The notes under the pieces were generated by a model. That model was not told where the DNA came from and made no database searches. It was given only the letters and a program-made list of their open reading frames with translations. From CBIHON01 sp966211965 (GTDB lineage Bacteria > Pseudomonadota > Gammaproteobacteria > Burkholderiales > Burkholderiaceae_D), in the NCBI GenBank assembly GCA_966211965.1, contig CBIHON010000010.1:1-64000 (forward strand): DNA of 64,000 nt, given 5' to 3'. Below, piece after piece: positions 40,749 through 49,017 of the stretch; position 1 is the first letter of the stretch, and each line of letters starts with the position of its first letter. A program made the translations under genes and the position numbers.

Positions 40749-41792
40749 ATGTTCGGCAAAAAATTCTGGAAACAATCCGCAGTCGCACTGATCCTTTTCC
40801 TGGCCGGCTATTTCACCTTCAACGGCCTGCTCTTCGCGCAAACCATCGAAAAGCCGAAAGTCTCGATCGCGGTCGGCGGCAAGAATTTGTTCTATTACCT
40901 GCCGCTGACCATCGCCGAGCAATTGGGCTATTTCAAGGATGAAGGCCTGCAAGTCGAGATCAGCGATTTTGCCGGGGGCGCCAAGGCCTTGCAGGCGCTG
41001 GTGGGCGGCAGCGCCGACGTGGTCTCCGGCGCCTACGAACACACCATCAACATGCAAGCCAAGGGCCAGCCGATCACCGCTTTCGTGCTGCAGGGCAGGG
41101 CGCCGCAAATCGTGTTCGCCGTGTCGAACAAGACCATGCCCAACTACAAGACGATCGCCGATTTGAAAGGCAAGAAAATCGGCGTTACCGCGCCCGGTTC
41201 ATCGACCAACATGATGGCCAATTTCGTGCTGGCCAAGGGGGGATTGAGACCGGCTGACGTATCTTTCATCGGCATCGGCACCTCCGCCGGCGCCTTGTCG
41301 GCGCTGCGCTCCGGGCAGATCGATGCGATCTCGAACCTGGACCCGCTGGTGACGATGCTGCAGCAAAAGAACGAGATCCGGGTGGTTGCCGACACGCGTA
41401 CTCTCAAGGATACCAACGAAGTGTTCGGCGGCCCGATGCCGGCGGCGACACTCTATGCATCCGAATCCTTTCTGAAAAAAAATCCGAACACCGCGCAGGC
41501 CCTGACCAATGCGATGGTGCGTGCATTGAAGTGGCTGCAGAAAGCCGGCCCCTCCGACATCATCAAGGTGGTGCCGGAAAATTACCTGCTCGGCGACCGC
41601 GCCTTGTACCTGGACGCTTTCATGAAAGTGCGCGAGGCGATTTCTCCGGATGGCGCTTTCCCGGAAGCCGGGCCGAAAATTGCGTTGAAGACCTTGCAGG
41701 CTTTCGAGCCTGAGCTGGCGGGAAAGAATATCGATTTGTCCAAGACCTTCACCAATGAACTGGTAAAAAAGGCGAACGCAAAATACAAATAG
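40749..41792 (+). CDS. ABC importer substrate-binding protein (NMT1/SsuA-like)
   Basis: This 347-aa protein starts with a signal or membrane anchor (FWKQSAVALILFLAGYFTFNGLLFAQ), then a type II periplasmic-binding fold: VSIAVGGKNLFYYLPLTIAEQLGYFKDEGLQVEI, GGSADVVSGAYEH, IADLKGKKIGVTAPGSSTNMMANFVLAKGGL. This fold binds sulfonates, nitrate, pyrimidines or aromatic acids in the SsuA/TauA/NMT1 group. AAGGAG (40738-40743) precedes ATG 40749. The ATPase and permease are downstream. Confidence 0.9.
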   Translation: MFGKKFWKQSAVALILFLAGYFTFNGLLFAQTIEKPKVSIAVGGKNLFYYLPLTIAEQLGYFKDEGLQVEISDFAGGAKALQALVGGSADVVSGAYEHTINMQAKGQPITAFVLQGRAPQIVFAVSNKTMPNYKTIADLKGKKIGVTAPGSSTNMMANFVLAKGGLRPADVSFIGIGTSAGALSALRSGQIDAISNLDPLVTMLQQKNEIRVVADTRTLKDTNEVFGGPMPAATLYASESFLKKNPNTAQALTNAMVRALKWLQKAGPSDIIKVVPENYLLGDRALYLDAFMKVREAISPDGAFPEAGPKIALKTLQAFEPELAGKNIDLSKTFTNELVKKANAKYK

Positions 41793-41809
41793 GATTGGGC
41801 AAGTCCGGT

Positions 41810-41840
41810 GTAGCGTGCGCCGTGTGCAAGCGCACGCTAC
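41810..41840. repeat. GTAGCGTGCGC hairpin
   Basis: An 11-bp perfect stem GTAGCGTGCGC/GCGCACGCTAC with a 9-nt loop, in the gap between the binding-protein and ATPase genes. Member of the GTGCGC repeat group; it may limit downstream expression relative to the binding protein. Confidence 0.6.
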
Positions 41841-41879
41841 CGCCTCTACGCGGTCGCTTTTTATGGGCATATAAAAACT

Positions 41880-42689
41880 ATGATCCCGGCACTGTCGCTT
41901 GACAATATCACCTGTACCTTCGTCTCGAAGGACGACCGCGCGCAACGCTACACTGCGGTCGCCGACACGACTCTCCATATCGCGCCGGGTGAATTCGTCT
42001 CCGTGGTCGGCCCGACCGGCTGCGGCAAATCGACCTTGCTCAATGTCGGCGCCGGCTTGCTCGAACCTTCCTCGGGCAACGTCAAGGTATTCGGCGAAAC
42101 CTTGGCCGGCATCAACCGCCGCGCCGGCTACATGTTCCAGTCGGAGGCCTTGATGCCGTGGCGCAGCGCGCTGCAGAACGTGATCGCGGGCTTGCAGTTT
42201 CGCGGCATGGATGAGGCGCAGGCGCGCAGCCTGGGGGAGGAATGGCTGGCCCGGGTCGGCCTGCAAGGTTTCGGCGGGCGCTATCCGCATCAACTGTCCG
42301 GCGGCATGCGCAAGCGCGTGGCGCTGGCGCAGACCTTGATCCTTGACCCCGACATCATCCTGATGGACGAGCCGTTTTCGGCGCTCGATATCCAGACCCG
42401 CCAGTTGATGGAAAACGAGGTGTTGGCATTATGGAGCGCGAAGAAAAAAGCCGTGCTCTTCATCACCCACGATCTGGATGAAGCGATTGCGATGTCGGAC
42501 CGCGTGGTGGTGCTGTCGGCCGGACCCGCGACCCATCTGATCGGGGAGTTCGCCATTGACCTGCCGCGTCCGCGCGACGTGGCGGAGGTGCGCACCGATC
42601 CACGCTTCGTCGAGTTGCATGCGCGGATCTGGAGTGTATTGCGCGACGAGGTGCTGAAGGGCTATCGGCAACAGACGGTGCGTGCGTAA
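41880..42689 (+). CDS. ABC importer ATPase (SsuB/TauB-like)
   Basis: This 269-aa ATPase has Walker A VGPTGCGKSTLLN, signature HQLSGGMRKRVALAQ, Walker B IILMDEPFSALD, and switch His in LFITHDLDEA. The sequence type matches nitrate/sulfonate/bicarbonate-class importers. It energises uptake with the permease at 43392; the two are separated by a DUF559 gene and repeats. Confidence 0.94.
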   Translation: MIPALSLDNITCTFVSKDDRAQRYTAVADTTLHIAPGEFVSVVGPTGCGKSTLLNVGAGLLEPSSGNVKVFGETLAGINRRAGYMFQSEALMPWRSALQNVIAGLQFRGMDEAQARSLGEEWLARVGLQGFGGRYPHQLSGGMRKRVALAQTLILDPDIILMDEPFSALDIQTRQLMENEVLALWSAKKKAVLFITHDLDEAIAMSDRVVVLSAGPATHLIGEFAIDLPRPRDVAEVRTDPRFVELHARIWSVLRDEVLKGYRQQTVRA

Positions 42690-42716
42690 ACTGGCAAGGA
42701 ATCGAGGAGAGTCTGG

Positions 42717-43088
42717 GTGCTCGCGAGGCAGCTACGGAAAAATCAGACGGATGCGGAAAAGGTGCTTTGGTTTGCTTTGCGGGACCGGCAGATCAACGAG
42801 TTGACATTCCGCAGGCAGGTTCTCCTCGGTTCCTATGTCGTGGATTTTGTGTGTTTTGAAAATAGGCTGATTGTCGAACTGGATGGCGGACAGCATGCGG
42901 ATGCCGTGGCATATGACCAGGCGCGGACGAGCTGGCTTGAGTGGGAGGGATTTCATATGATCCGGTTTTGGAATCATGAGGTGTTGTCGAATAGGGAGGA
43001 CGTTCTCATGCGGCTCATGGAGAAATGTGAAGCACTACGTACTGCAGCAAACGAGGATGTTCCCTCCCCCTCTACGGCAGAGGGTTAG
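42717..43088 (+). CDS. DUF559 / Vsr-like endonuclease-fold protein
   Basis: This 123-aa protein has the DUF559 signature: LRKNQTDAEKVLWFALRDRQINELTFRRQVLLGSYVVDFVCFENRLIVELDGGQH, with the Asp and Glu-Leu-Asp of a restriction-endonuclease-like PD-(D/E)xK fold, and FHMIRFWNHEVLSN near the end. The GTG start follows GAGGAG. The C-terminal tail (EDVPSPSTAEG) is encoded by a palindromic repeat, so the original end may have been replaced. Its place inside an ABC operon suggests a later insertion. Function unknown. Confidence 0.8.
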   Translation: MLARQLRKNQTDAEKVLWFALRDRQINELTFRRQVLLGSYVVDFVCFENRLIVELDGGQHADAVAYDQARTSWLEWEGFHMIRFWNHEVLSNREDVLMRLMEKCEALRTAANEDVPSPSTAEG

Positions 43089-43317
43089 AGGGAGGGGCAG
43101 TCGCAAGAGCCGTATTCCGCCACGAACGATAAGATCCCCTCTCCCCCTGCGGGAGAGGGTTAGGGTGAGGGGGCCGTCGCAAGTGCCATACAGGTTCAAT
43201 TACCTACTTATCCCCAATGCAAAAGATGCTTGGCTTATGAACTTTTATCTATACGGCATTTGCAACGGCCCCTCACCCCATCCCTCTCCCGCAGGGGGAG
43301 AGGGAGCTTCATCGTCA
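43063..43317. repeat. Composite CCCTCTCCC repeats between ATPase and permease genes
   Basis: At least three palindromic units are present: around 43063-43096, 43137-43173 and 43268-43309. The unit after 43162 shares its link sequence with the one near 13765. The rest of the 43089-43391 gap is noncoding. Confidence 0.75.
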
Positions 43318-43391
43318 TGGATGCGATCGTGATGACGCATGCGATTTCCCGATAAATTAAAAAATCCAGCTTGGCAAAGCGCTCGACAACC

Positions 43392-44243
43392 ATGTGGCAA
43401 ACCATCAAACCCAATCATAAAAACCTGCGCATCTGGCAGGCGCTGGTGCTGGTCGTGTTCTTCGCACTCTGGCACGCCGCCACGCGCGATCCGCAAACCG
43501 CCTTCTTCTTCGGCGAACCGCTCAAGGTCGCGGCGCGCATCTGGCAATGGTTCACGGTCGGCAGCGGCAGCCTGGAGGTCGGCCTGGGCGATGCGACCTG
43601 GTTCACGCTGCATTTCCCCGCCGAGATTTATTCGCACCTGCTGGTGACGCTGACCGAAACCCTGCTGGCCTTCGGCATCGGCACCTCGCTGGGACTGGGC
43701 ATCGGTCTGTGGCTGGCGTTGTCGCCGCTGACTTCGGCGATTCTCGATCCCTACATCAAGGCCGCCAACTCGATGCCGCGGGTAATCCTGGCGCCGATTT
43801 TTGCGATGTGGTTCGGCCTGGGCATCTGGTCGAAGGTGGCGCTGTCGGTCACGCTGGTGTTTTTCATCGTCTTCTTCAATGTCTATCAGGGCGTCAAGGA
43901 AGTCAGCCCGGTGGTGCTGGCCAACGTAAAAATGCTGGGCGCAAGCCGGCGCCAATTGTTGCGCGCGGTGTATCTGCCGTCTGCGATGTCTTGGGTGTTT
44001 TCCAGCCTGCATACCTCGGTCGGCCTGGCCTTCGTCGGCGCCATCGTCGGTGAATATCTGGGGTCGGCGCGCGGCGTCGGCTATTTGATTTTGCAGGCGG
44101 AGGGCACGTTCGATATCAATACGGTGTTTGCCGGCATCCTGGTATTGACGGCTTTTGCGCTGGCGCTTGATGGGCTGGTGGGGATGATCGAGAAGCGCCT
44201 GATGAAGTGGCAGCCGAAGTCGGGCGAGACGGAAAAGATGTAA
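43392..44243 (+). CDS. ABC importer permease (SsuC/TauC-like)
   Basis: This 283-aa inner-membrane permease has about 6 hydrophobic segments and the cytoplasmic EAA loop (NVKMLGASRRQLLRAVYLPSAMSWVFSSLHTSVGLAFVGAIVGE). ATG 43392 (MWQTIKPN) is used; an open frame from 43371 (TTG) exists. It partners the ATPase at 41880 and the binding protein at 40749. It is convergent with the MocR gene 19 bp away. Confidence 0.93.
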   Translation: MWQTIKPNHKNLRIWQALVLVVFFALWHAATRDPQTAFFFGEPLKVAARIWQWFTVGSGSLEVGLGDATWFTLHFPAEIYSHLLVTLTETLLAFGIGTSLGLGIGLWLALSPLTSAILDPYIKAANSMPRVILAPIFAMWFGLGIWSKVALSVTLVFFIVFFNVYQGVKEVSPVVLANVKMLGASRRQLLRAVYLPSAMSWVFSSLHTSVGLAFVGAIVGEYLGSARGVGYLILQAEGTFDINTVFAGILVLTAFALALDGLVGMIEKRLMKWQPKSGETEKM

Positions 44244-44262
44244 CGGCTTGCGGCCCTGCTTC

Positions 44263-45753
44263 TTATTCTTTTAGGACCTTGCGTAAGGTCTCCACGCCGT
44301 CCCTTGTTTCCGCGCTGGGCACCGAAGCGAATCCCAGCACCAGGCCCGATGGCGTACCGTCCCGCAGCGGGGCATTTTCTTGCGGCGCGTAAAACTGCGA
44401 CAAGGCGCGTACTTCTATGCCTCTCGTCAACGCCGCCTGCGCAATCGCCTCGTCATTGTGCTGGCGCTTGAAGGCGAGCGCCAGATGCATGCCGGCCTCG
44501 GTCGGTCCCAGCATGATTTCATCGGCAAGCCGGGCATCGAGCGCCTGCAGCAGTGCGGACCTTCGCTCTGCATACACCTCGCGGGTGCGCTTGATGTGGC
44601 GCTTGAAATGGCCTTCCGATATGAAATCAGCCAGCACGATCTGCGGCACGATGGAGGTGTGGCGGTCCAGCACTGCCTTGCCGTTTGCAAACGCGGTGGC
44701 CAGCGGCGGAGGCAGCACGATATAACCGAGCCGCAACCCGGGAAACAAGACTTTCGAAAGCGTCCCAACGTAGATTACGCATTCCGATTTGTCGAGGCTT
44801 TGCAGCGAGGCCAGCGGCGGGCCGGCGTAGCGGTAGGCGCTGTCGTAGTCGTCTTCCACGATCCATGCTTTGCTGGCGCCGGCCCATGCCAGCAGTTCCA
44901 GGCGGCGTTGCAAGCTCATCGTCACGCCGAGCGGGTATTGATGCGAAGGGGTGACATAGACCAGTTTGGCGTCCGGATAATGCTGCGCCCCGAGCGCGAC
45001 GCATAGTCCTTCCTGATCGACCGGCACCGGGCAGACGCGCGCTTCGGCCGCATGCAGCGCGCCGGTGGTGTCGCGATAGCCGGGATCTTCGACCCAGGCG
45101 GCATCGTTTGGCGCCAGCAGCAGGGTTGCTATCAGAAACAGCGCTTGCTGCGAACCGGAAGTGATGAGGATCTGTTCGGGCGCGCAATGCACGCCGCGCG
45201 CCGCACCCAGATAGGCGGCGAGCAGTGTGCGCAAGGGGCCGTATCCGGCCGGATCGGTGTAGCCCAATTGGAAGGAAGGATGCCGCCAGCGTCGCGCCTC
45301 CAGCCGCGACCAGATTTCGAAGGGGAAAACATCCAATCCCGGCATGCCGATGCGGAAGGCTTTCGGTTTGCCGTCGTGAGTATTGATCCGGCTCTTGATA
45401 TCGACGAAGCGCAGACCGCGTGCCGACAAGGGGTACGATACCGGCTGCAGCGGAGTTTTGGCAGGTGCTTGCACGGCGCGTGCGGCGATGGGCAGGCTGT
45501 CGCTTATGTAAGTGCCCTTGCCGACCGCACCGGATAAAAAGCCTTCCGCCATTAGCAGCGAGTAGGTATTCAAGATCGTTTGGCGCGACATGCCGAGCCG
45601 CAGCGCCAGGTCGCGCGTCGGCGGCAGTTGCGTGCCGGGGCTGATTTTTCCGCTCAGGATGCCGCTCTTGATTGCGCTGTACAGTTGCCGGAACAGGGGC
45701 GCGGGCAAGGCCCGATCCAGCGATAGCGTGCTGAGATAGTCCGCGGTGAGCAT
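44263..45753 (-). CDS. MocR/PdxR-type GntR regulator with aminotransferase domain
   Basis: This 496-aa protein joins an N-terminal GntR winged helix (LPAPLFRQLYSAIKSGILSGKISPGTQLPPTRDLALRLGMSRQTILNTYSLL) to a class I aminotransferase-like domain that usually senses PLP or an amino-compound. The PLP-lysine segment is VGTLSKVLFPGLRLGYIV. It is divergent from osmC-paiB and has a direct-repeat operator candidate in the shared promoter region, so it probably controls that operon and itself. Confidence 0.93.
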   Translation of the reverse strand: MLTADYLSTLSLDRALPAPLFRQLYSAIKSGILSGKISPGTQLPPTRDLALRLGMSRQTILNTYSLLMAEGFLSGAVGKGTYISDSLPIAARAVQAPAKTPLQPVSYPLSARGLRFVDIKSRINTHDGKPKAFRIGMPGLDVFPFEIWSRLEARRWRHPSFQLGYTDPAGYGPLRTLLAAYLGAARGVHCAPEQILITSGSQQALFLIATLLLAPNDAAWVEDPGYRDTTGALHAAEARVCPVPVDQEGLCVALGAQHYPDAKLVYVTPSHQYPLGVTMSLQRRLELLAWAGASKAWIVEDDYDSAYRYAGPPLASLQSLDKSECVIYVGTLSKVLFPGLRLGYIVLPPPLATAFANGKAVLDRHTSIVPQIVLADFISEGHFKRHIKRTREVYAERRSALLQALDARLADEIMLGPTEAGMHLALAFKRQHNDEAIAQAALTRGIEVRALSQFYAPQENAPLRDGTPSGLVLGFASVPSAETRDGVETLRKVLKE

Positions 45754-45770
45754 GATGAAGTCCAGGATGG

Positions 45771-45807
45771 ATTGGTATTTTTAAAATACCATTTATTGGT
45801 ACTTTTA
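45771..45807. promoter_or_regulatory. Direct-repeat operator candidate for the MocR regulator
   Basis: ATTGGTATTTTTA (45771-45783) and ATTGGTACTTTTA (45795-45807) are 12/13 identical, 24 bp apart and in the same orientation. AATACCA between them makes an extra inverted half-site. MocR proteins bind direct repeats in divergent promoters. The AT-rich TATATAG next to it may be the osmC -10. Confidence 0.6.
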
Positions 45808-45860
45808 TATAGCCAAATCGAGGACTAATATCTGTTTTGTATTTATCAACGGAGCCCATC

Positions 45861-46331
45861 ATGCATCAATACCAAGCCACCATCGCCTGGACCAGAGGCG
45901 CAGATAACTTTGCCGACAACAAGTACAGCCGCGCGCATGAATTGATTTTCGATGGCGGCGCCGTGGTGCCGGCCTCTTCCTCGCCGTTGCATGTGCCGCT
46001 GCCGATGTCGGTGGCGGCCAACGTCGATCCGGAAGAGGCGCTGGTGGCGGCGGCATCGAGCTGCCACCTGCTGGTTTTTCTGTACGTGGCCTGCAAGCGC
46101 GGCTTTGTCGTCGACTCTTATCGGGATCAGGCGACCGGCTTCATGGGAAAAAACAGCGCGGGCAAAGAAGCGATCACCCGCATCGTCTTGCGGCCGAAGA
46201 TCGTGTTCTCGGGCGAGCGCCAGCCGAGCGCGAGCCAGCTCGATGAACTGCATCACGCGGCGCACGAAGACTGCTATATCGCCAATTCGATCAAGTCGGA
46301 AATCACGGTCGAACCGCCCGCTCAGGAATAG
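45861..46331 (+). CDS. OsmC/Ohr family peroxidase-like protein
   Basis: This 156-aa protein contains the two redox cysteines of the family (AASSCHLLVFLYVACKRGF) and the N-terminal pattern of OsmC-like peroxiredoxins, which reduce organic hydroperoxides. GGAG (45851-45854) is 6 bases upstream of ATG 45861. It forms an operon with the PaiB-like gene, divergent from the MocR regulator. Confidence 0.9.
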   Translation: MHQYQATIAWTRGADNFADNKYSRAHELIFDGGAVVPASSSPLHVPLPMSVAANVDPEEALVAAASSCHLLVFLYVACKRGFVVDSYRDQATGFMGKNSAGKEAITRIVLRPKIVFSGERQPSASQLDELHHAAHEDCYIANSIKSEITVEPPAQE

Positions 46332-46359
46332 CGGCCGTTTCAAATCGAGGAAATCACAC

Positions 46360-47004
46360 ATGCACATTCCCAAACATCACGAAGAGTCGGACATTGCCGT
46401 TCTGCACGCGCTCATCAAATCGCAGCCGCTCGGCACCTGGGTCACGCAAGGCGATGGCGAACTTGTCGTTAACCACATCCCCTTTTTTCTCGACTCCGAG
46501 CGCGGCGAGCACGGCACGCTGGTCGCCCATGTGGCGCGCGTCAACCCTGTGTGGCAAGTGTTTTCCAGGAGCGTTGCCTCGATCGTGGTATTCCAGGGCG
46601 CGCAGAGTTATATCTCGCCGTCCTGGTATCCGAGCAAGCACGCGCATGGCATGGCGGTGCCGACCTGGAATTATGCGGTGGTTCATGCGCATGGCTTGCC
46701 GCGGGTCGTCGAAGATGGCGAATGGCTGCTGAACCATCTGACCGAACTGAGCGACATGCATGAAGCATCGCAAACATTGCCATGGAAAGTATCCGATGCG
46801 CCCAAGAGTTACATCGATCGCCTGATCGAGATGATCGTCGGCATCGAAATCCCGATTGCCAAACTGGAAGGCAAATGGAAGGTCAGCCAGAACCGGCCGA
46901 GCGCCGACAGATTGGGCGTCGCCGCCGGGCTGGAAGCGCGCAAGGATGACCAGTCGCGGGCGATGGCTGCGTTGGTGGTGCAAGGGATGCGCCAGGGGAG
47001 CTGA
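46360..47004 (+). CDS. PaiB family FMN-binding protein
   Basis: This 214-aa protein has the flavin-reductase-like split-barrel signature of PaiB: MHIPKHHEESDIAVLHALIKSQPLGTWV, SPSWYPSKHAHGMAVPTWNYAVVHAHG and KLEGKWKVSQNRP. The family was first named a negative regulator of sporulation and proteases in Bacillus but is likely an FMN-binding enzyme. GAGG lies before ATG 46360. Second gene of the osmC operon. Confidence 0.93.
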   Translation: MHIPKHHEESDIAVLHALIKSQPLGTWVTQGDGELVVNHIPFFLDSERGEHGTLVAHVARVNPVWQVFSRSVASIVVFQGAQSYISPSWYPSKHAHGMAVPTWNYAVVHAHGLPRVVEDGEWLLNHLTELSDMHEASQTLPWKVSDAPKSYIDRLIEMIVGIEIPIAKLEGKWKVSQNRPSADRLGVAAGLEARKDDQSRAMAALVVQGMRQGS

Positions 47005-47043
47005 ACAAGCCGGGATGGGCGCGCTACATCAGGCAAGCGGCGT

Positions 47044-48144
47044 TCAATCGCGGCTGGGTTCCACCATGAGCTGGCTCAATGGCAGACGGGTGGACCGGGC
47101 ATGCGGCGCACGGCCAGCACCAATGCGGCCAAGGAAAACCGCGGCATCACACACGTCCGCTCCGAGCAGGCGCTCCAGACCTCGCGAAACCTGGAGCGCT
47201 CGTTCCCATAGTCCGGCGGTTCGCGAAAACCGTACCCCGGCGCGGACATAGGAGGAAAAAATCAGCGGCGTCATTTCCGGCTGCATCTGCAAACCGAGCC
47301 GGGTCGCTGTCAGCCAGAAGCGCTGCATTGCCCTGCCGGCAGCGATAAAGCCGTCGATGCTGTCAGCCCGCTTCTGCGACGTGAGCGCGAAGTGCGCGGC
47401 GCAGGCGACGCCGGGAATGAAATCCATCTGAATGCGCGGCATCAAAGTCCCGGCAAGGTATTTGTCGAGAAATTCGAGGCGTTCCCAACTCTGCATCGCC
47501 CACTCCATGAGGCACAGCGTCAAGGGGTCCGCTCCCAATGCCTGGTCCGGCACGCGATCCTCGCTGAAACGAGCGTGCCACCGAATGATTCTGCGATGTA
47601 CCGGATAGGCTTCCGGCATCGTCAACCGGAGTCCGGCGTTTTCGAACAGCAGCCGTGCAATCCGCAAGCGATTCCGGTATCCCTCGAACCATACGACGCG
47701 GTGATCGGGACCGAGCGCTTGCTCCAGCGCCGACTTTTCTTCTGCCGTCAGCGCACGCATCTGCAGCGGCCGGCGCTGCACGCACCGCTTCGTGATGAAG
47801 GCCGCCAGCGGATCGGCGGCGACGCCGGCAGCGTGAGCGAAGCGGATGTCGAAGCTGGGCCGGTGCACGGGGGCGTCGAGGCGCCGGGTGACCGCAGCCG
47901 ACCATTGGCAGGAGCCGGCCGCCAGGACAATGTTTTCGATCAAGGCGCCGAGCGACAATTGGCTGGCATGTCCCTCAAAGTCGTAGACGCACTGTTCGCG
48001 CGTATCGAAGCCATGTACGGCAAGCTGCATGTCGCCGGTTATCTCGAAACGCCAGACCTGCGTATTGTCGCCGCTCGGCGCCCAGCGAGCCACATCCAGG
48101 ATTTGCAAAAGGGTGGCGCGGTTTGCGTCGGGATGCATTGTCAT
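47044..48144 (-). CDS. Nitroreductase-like protein (paired with ThiF)
   Basis: This 366-aa protein has weak nitroreductase-fold signs: the N-terminal ARWAPSGDNTQVWRFEI segment corresponds to the RxSxDNxQPWRF motif that binds FMN, and two helical domains follow. Similar proteins are encoded next to or fused with ThiF/E1 enzymes. It begins directly after the ThiF stop codon, so both are co-translated. Likely an FMN-dependent oxidoreductase in the accessory pathway; substrate unknown. Confidence 0.6.
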   Translation of the reverse strand: MTMHPDANRATLLQILDVARWAPSGDNTQVWRFEITGDMQLAVHGFDTREQCVYDFEGHASQLSLGALIENIVLAAGSCQWSAAVTRRLDAPVHRPSFDIRFAHAAGVAADPLAAFITKRCVQRRPLQMRALTAEEKSALEQALGPDHRVVWFEGYRNRLRIARLLFENAGLRLTMPEAYPVHRRIIRWHARFSEDRVPDQALGADPLTLCLMEWAMQSWERLEFLDKYLAGTLMPRIQMDFIPGVACAAHFALTSQKRADSIDGFIAAGRAMQRFWLTATRLGLQMQPEMTPLIFSSYVRAGVRFSRTAGLWERALQVSRGLERLLGADVCDAAVFLGRIGAGRAPHARSTRLPLSQLMVEPSRD

Positions 48145-49017
48145 TCAGGCGGGCCGGCACTTGGTCGGCCGCAGTTGCCATCGCGCGATCAGCAGGCCGA
48201 GCTGCTGCAGCGGATTGCGGTTGCCGAACGGGCGCCAGGTCGTGGCAAACCGGTTGCGATAAGCGTCGTATTGGCAGCCGAAGGGGGCGGCGCGCACTCT
48301 GCCGCGCTTGAGCAAAATCTTGAGCGCTTCGGTTGCGGCCATGCCGGCGCATAGTTCGCACGCCATGGCGGTCGATGGGCCGCGCCGTTCGCGCAGGTTG
48401 ACGCGGCTCGGGTCAACCAGGTAAGAGCGCTGCAATAGCGCCGGGGCCAGGCCCAGCAGGAAGCGCAGAGCTTGTTCCTCTTCCGGCAATCCCTGCAAGC
48501 GGAAGTATTGTTCGAAGCGCATTTTCCCCGGAAGGAAATTCAATACCGACGCTCCCATGCCAAGCGGCGCCGCCGTCACTGCAGGAATCCCCGAATCGGC
48601 GCAGGCGCCGAACACCGCCTGGCGTGCGGCAAAAGCAAAGAAATCGAGGCCGTCGACGTACAGATCCACCCCTGCAAGAAATTCGCCCAGGTTGTCGCGT
48701 GTGACGCCGCTCGGAAAAATCTTGAGATCCAGTTCCGGATTGATTTCCAGGGCCATCGCCGCAAGCACGTCGGTTTTCGAGCGTCCCAGGCTCAAGGTCG
48801 TCGCACCCACTTGGCGATTGAAATTGCCGATATCGAAAGAATCGAAATCGGCAATGTGGAACGCGCCGATGCCAAGGCGCGTCAAGGTCAGCAGGTGGCT
48901 GCCGCCAACTCCGCCCAGGCCCGCAATCGCAATGCGCTTGCCGCGCAACACTTGCTGCTCCTGAGCGGTGAGCCAGCCGATGTTGCGTGAGAATGCATCC
49001 GTGTACGAGAAAGTCAT
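48145..49017 (-). CDS. ThiF/MoeB/E1-like adenylyltransferase
   Basis: This 290-aa protein carries the nucleotide-binding motif RIAIAGLGGVGGSHLLTL, the acidic loop DFDSFDIGNFNRQ with the Asn-x-x-Arg-Gln signature, and VDLYVDGLDFF. These enzymes adenylate C-terminal carboxylates of carrier proteins or small acids. The CELCAG at about 225 holds one cysteine pair only, so the structural zinc site is probably incomplete. Its start overlaps the FeeM-like stop by four bases (ATGA). Confidence 0.82.
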   Translation of the reverse strand: MTFSYTDAFSRNIGWLTAQEQQVLRGKRIAIAGLGGVGGSHLLTLTRLGIGAFHIADFDSFDIGNFNRQVGATTLSLGRSKTDVLAAMALEINPELDLKIFPSGVTRDNLGEFLAGVDLYVDGLDFFAFAARQAVFGACADSGIPAVTAAPLGMGASVLNFLPGKMRFEQYFRLQGLPEEEQALRFLLGLAPALLQRSYLVDPSRVNLRERRGPSTAMACELCAGMAATEALKILLKRGRVRAAPFGCQYDAYRNRFATTWRPFGNRNPLQQLGLLIARWQLRPTKCRPA

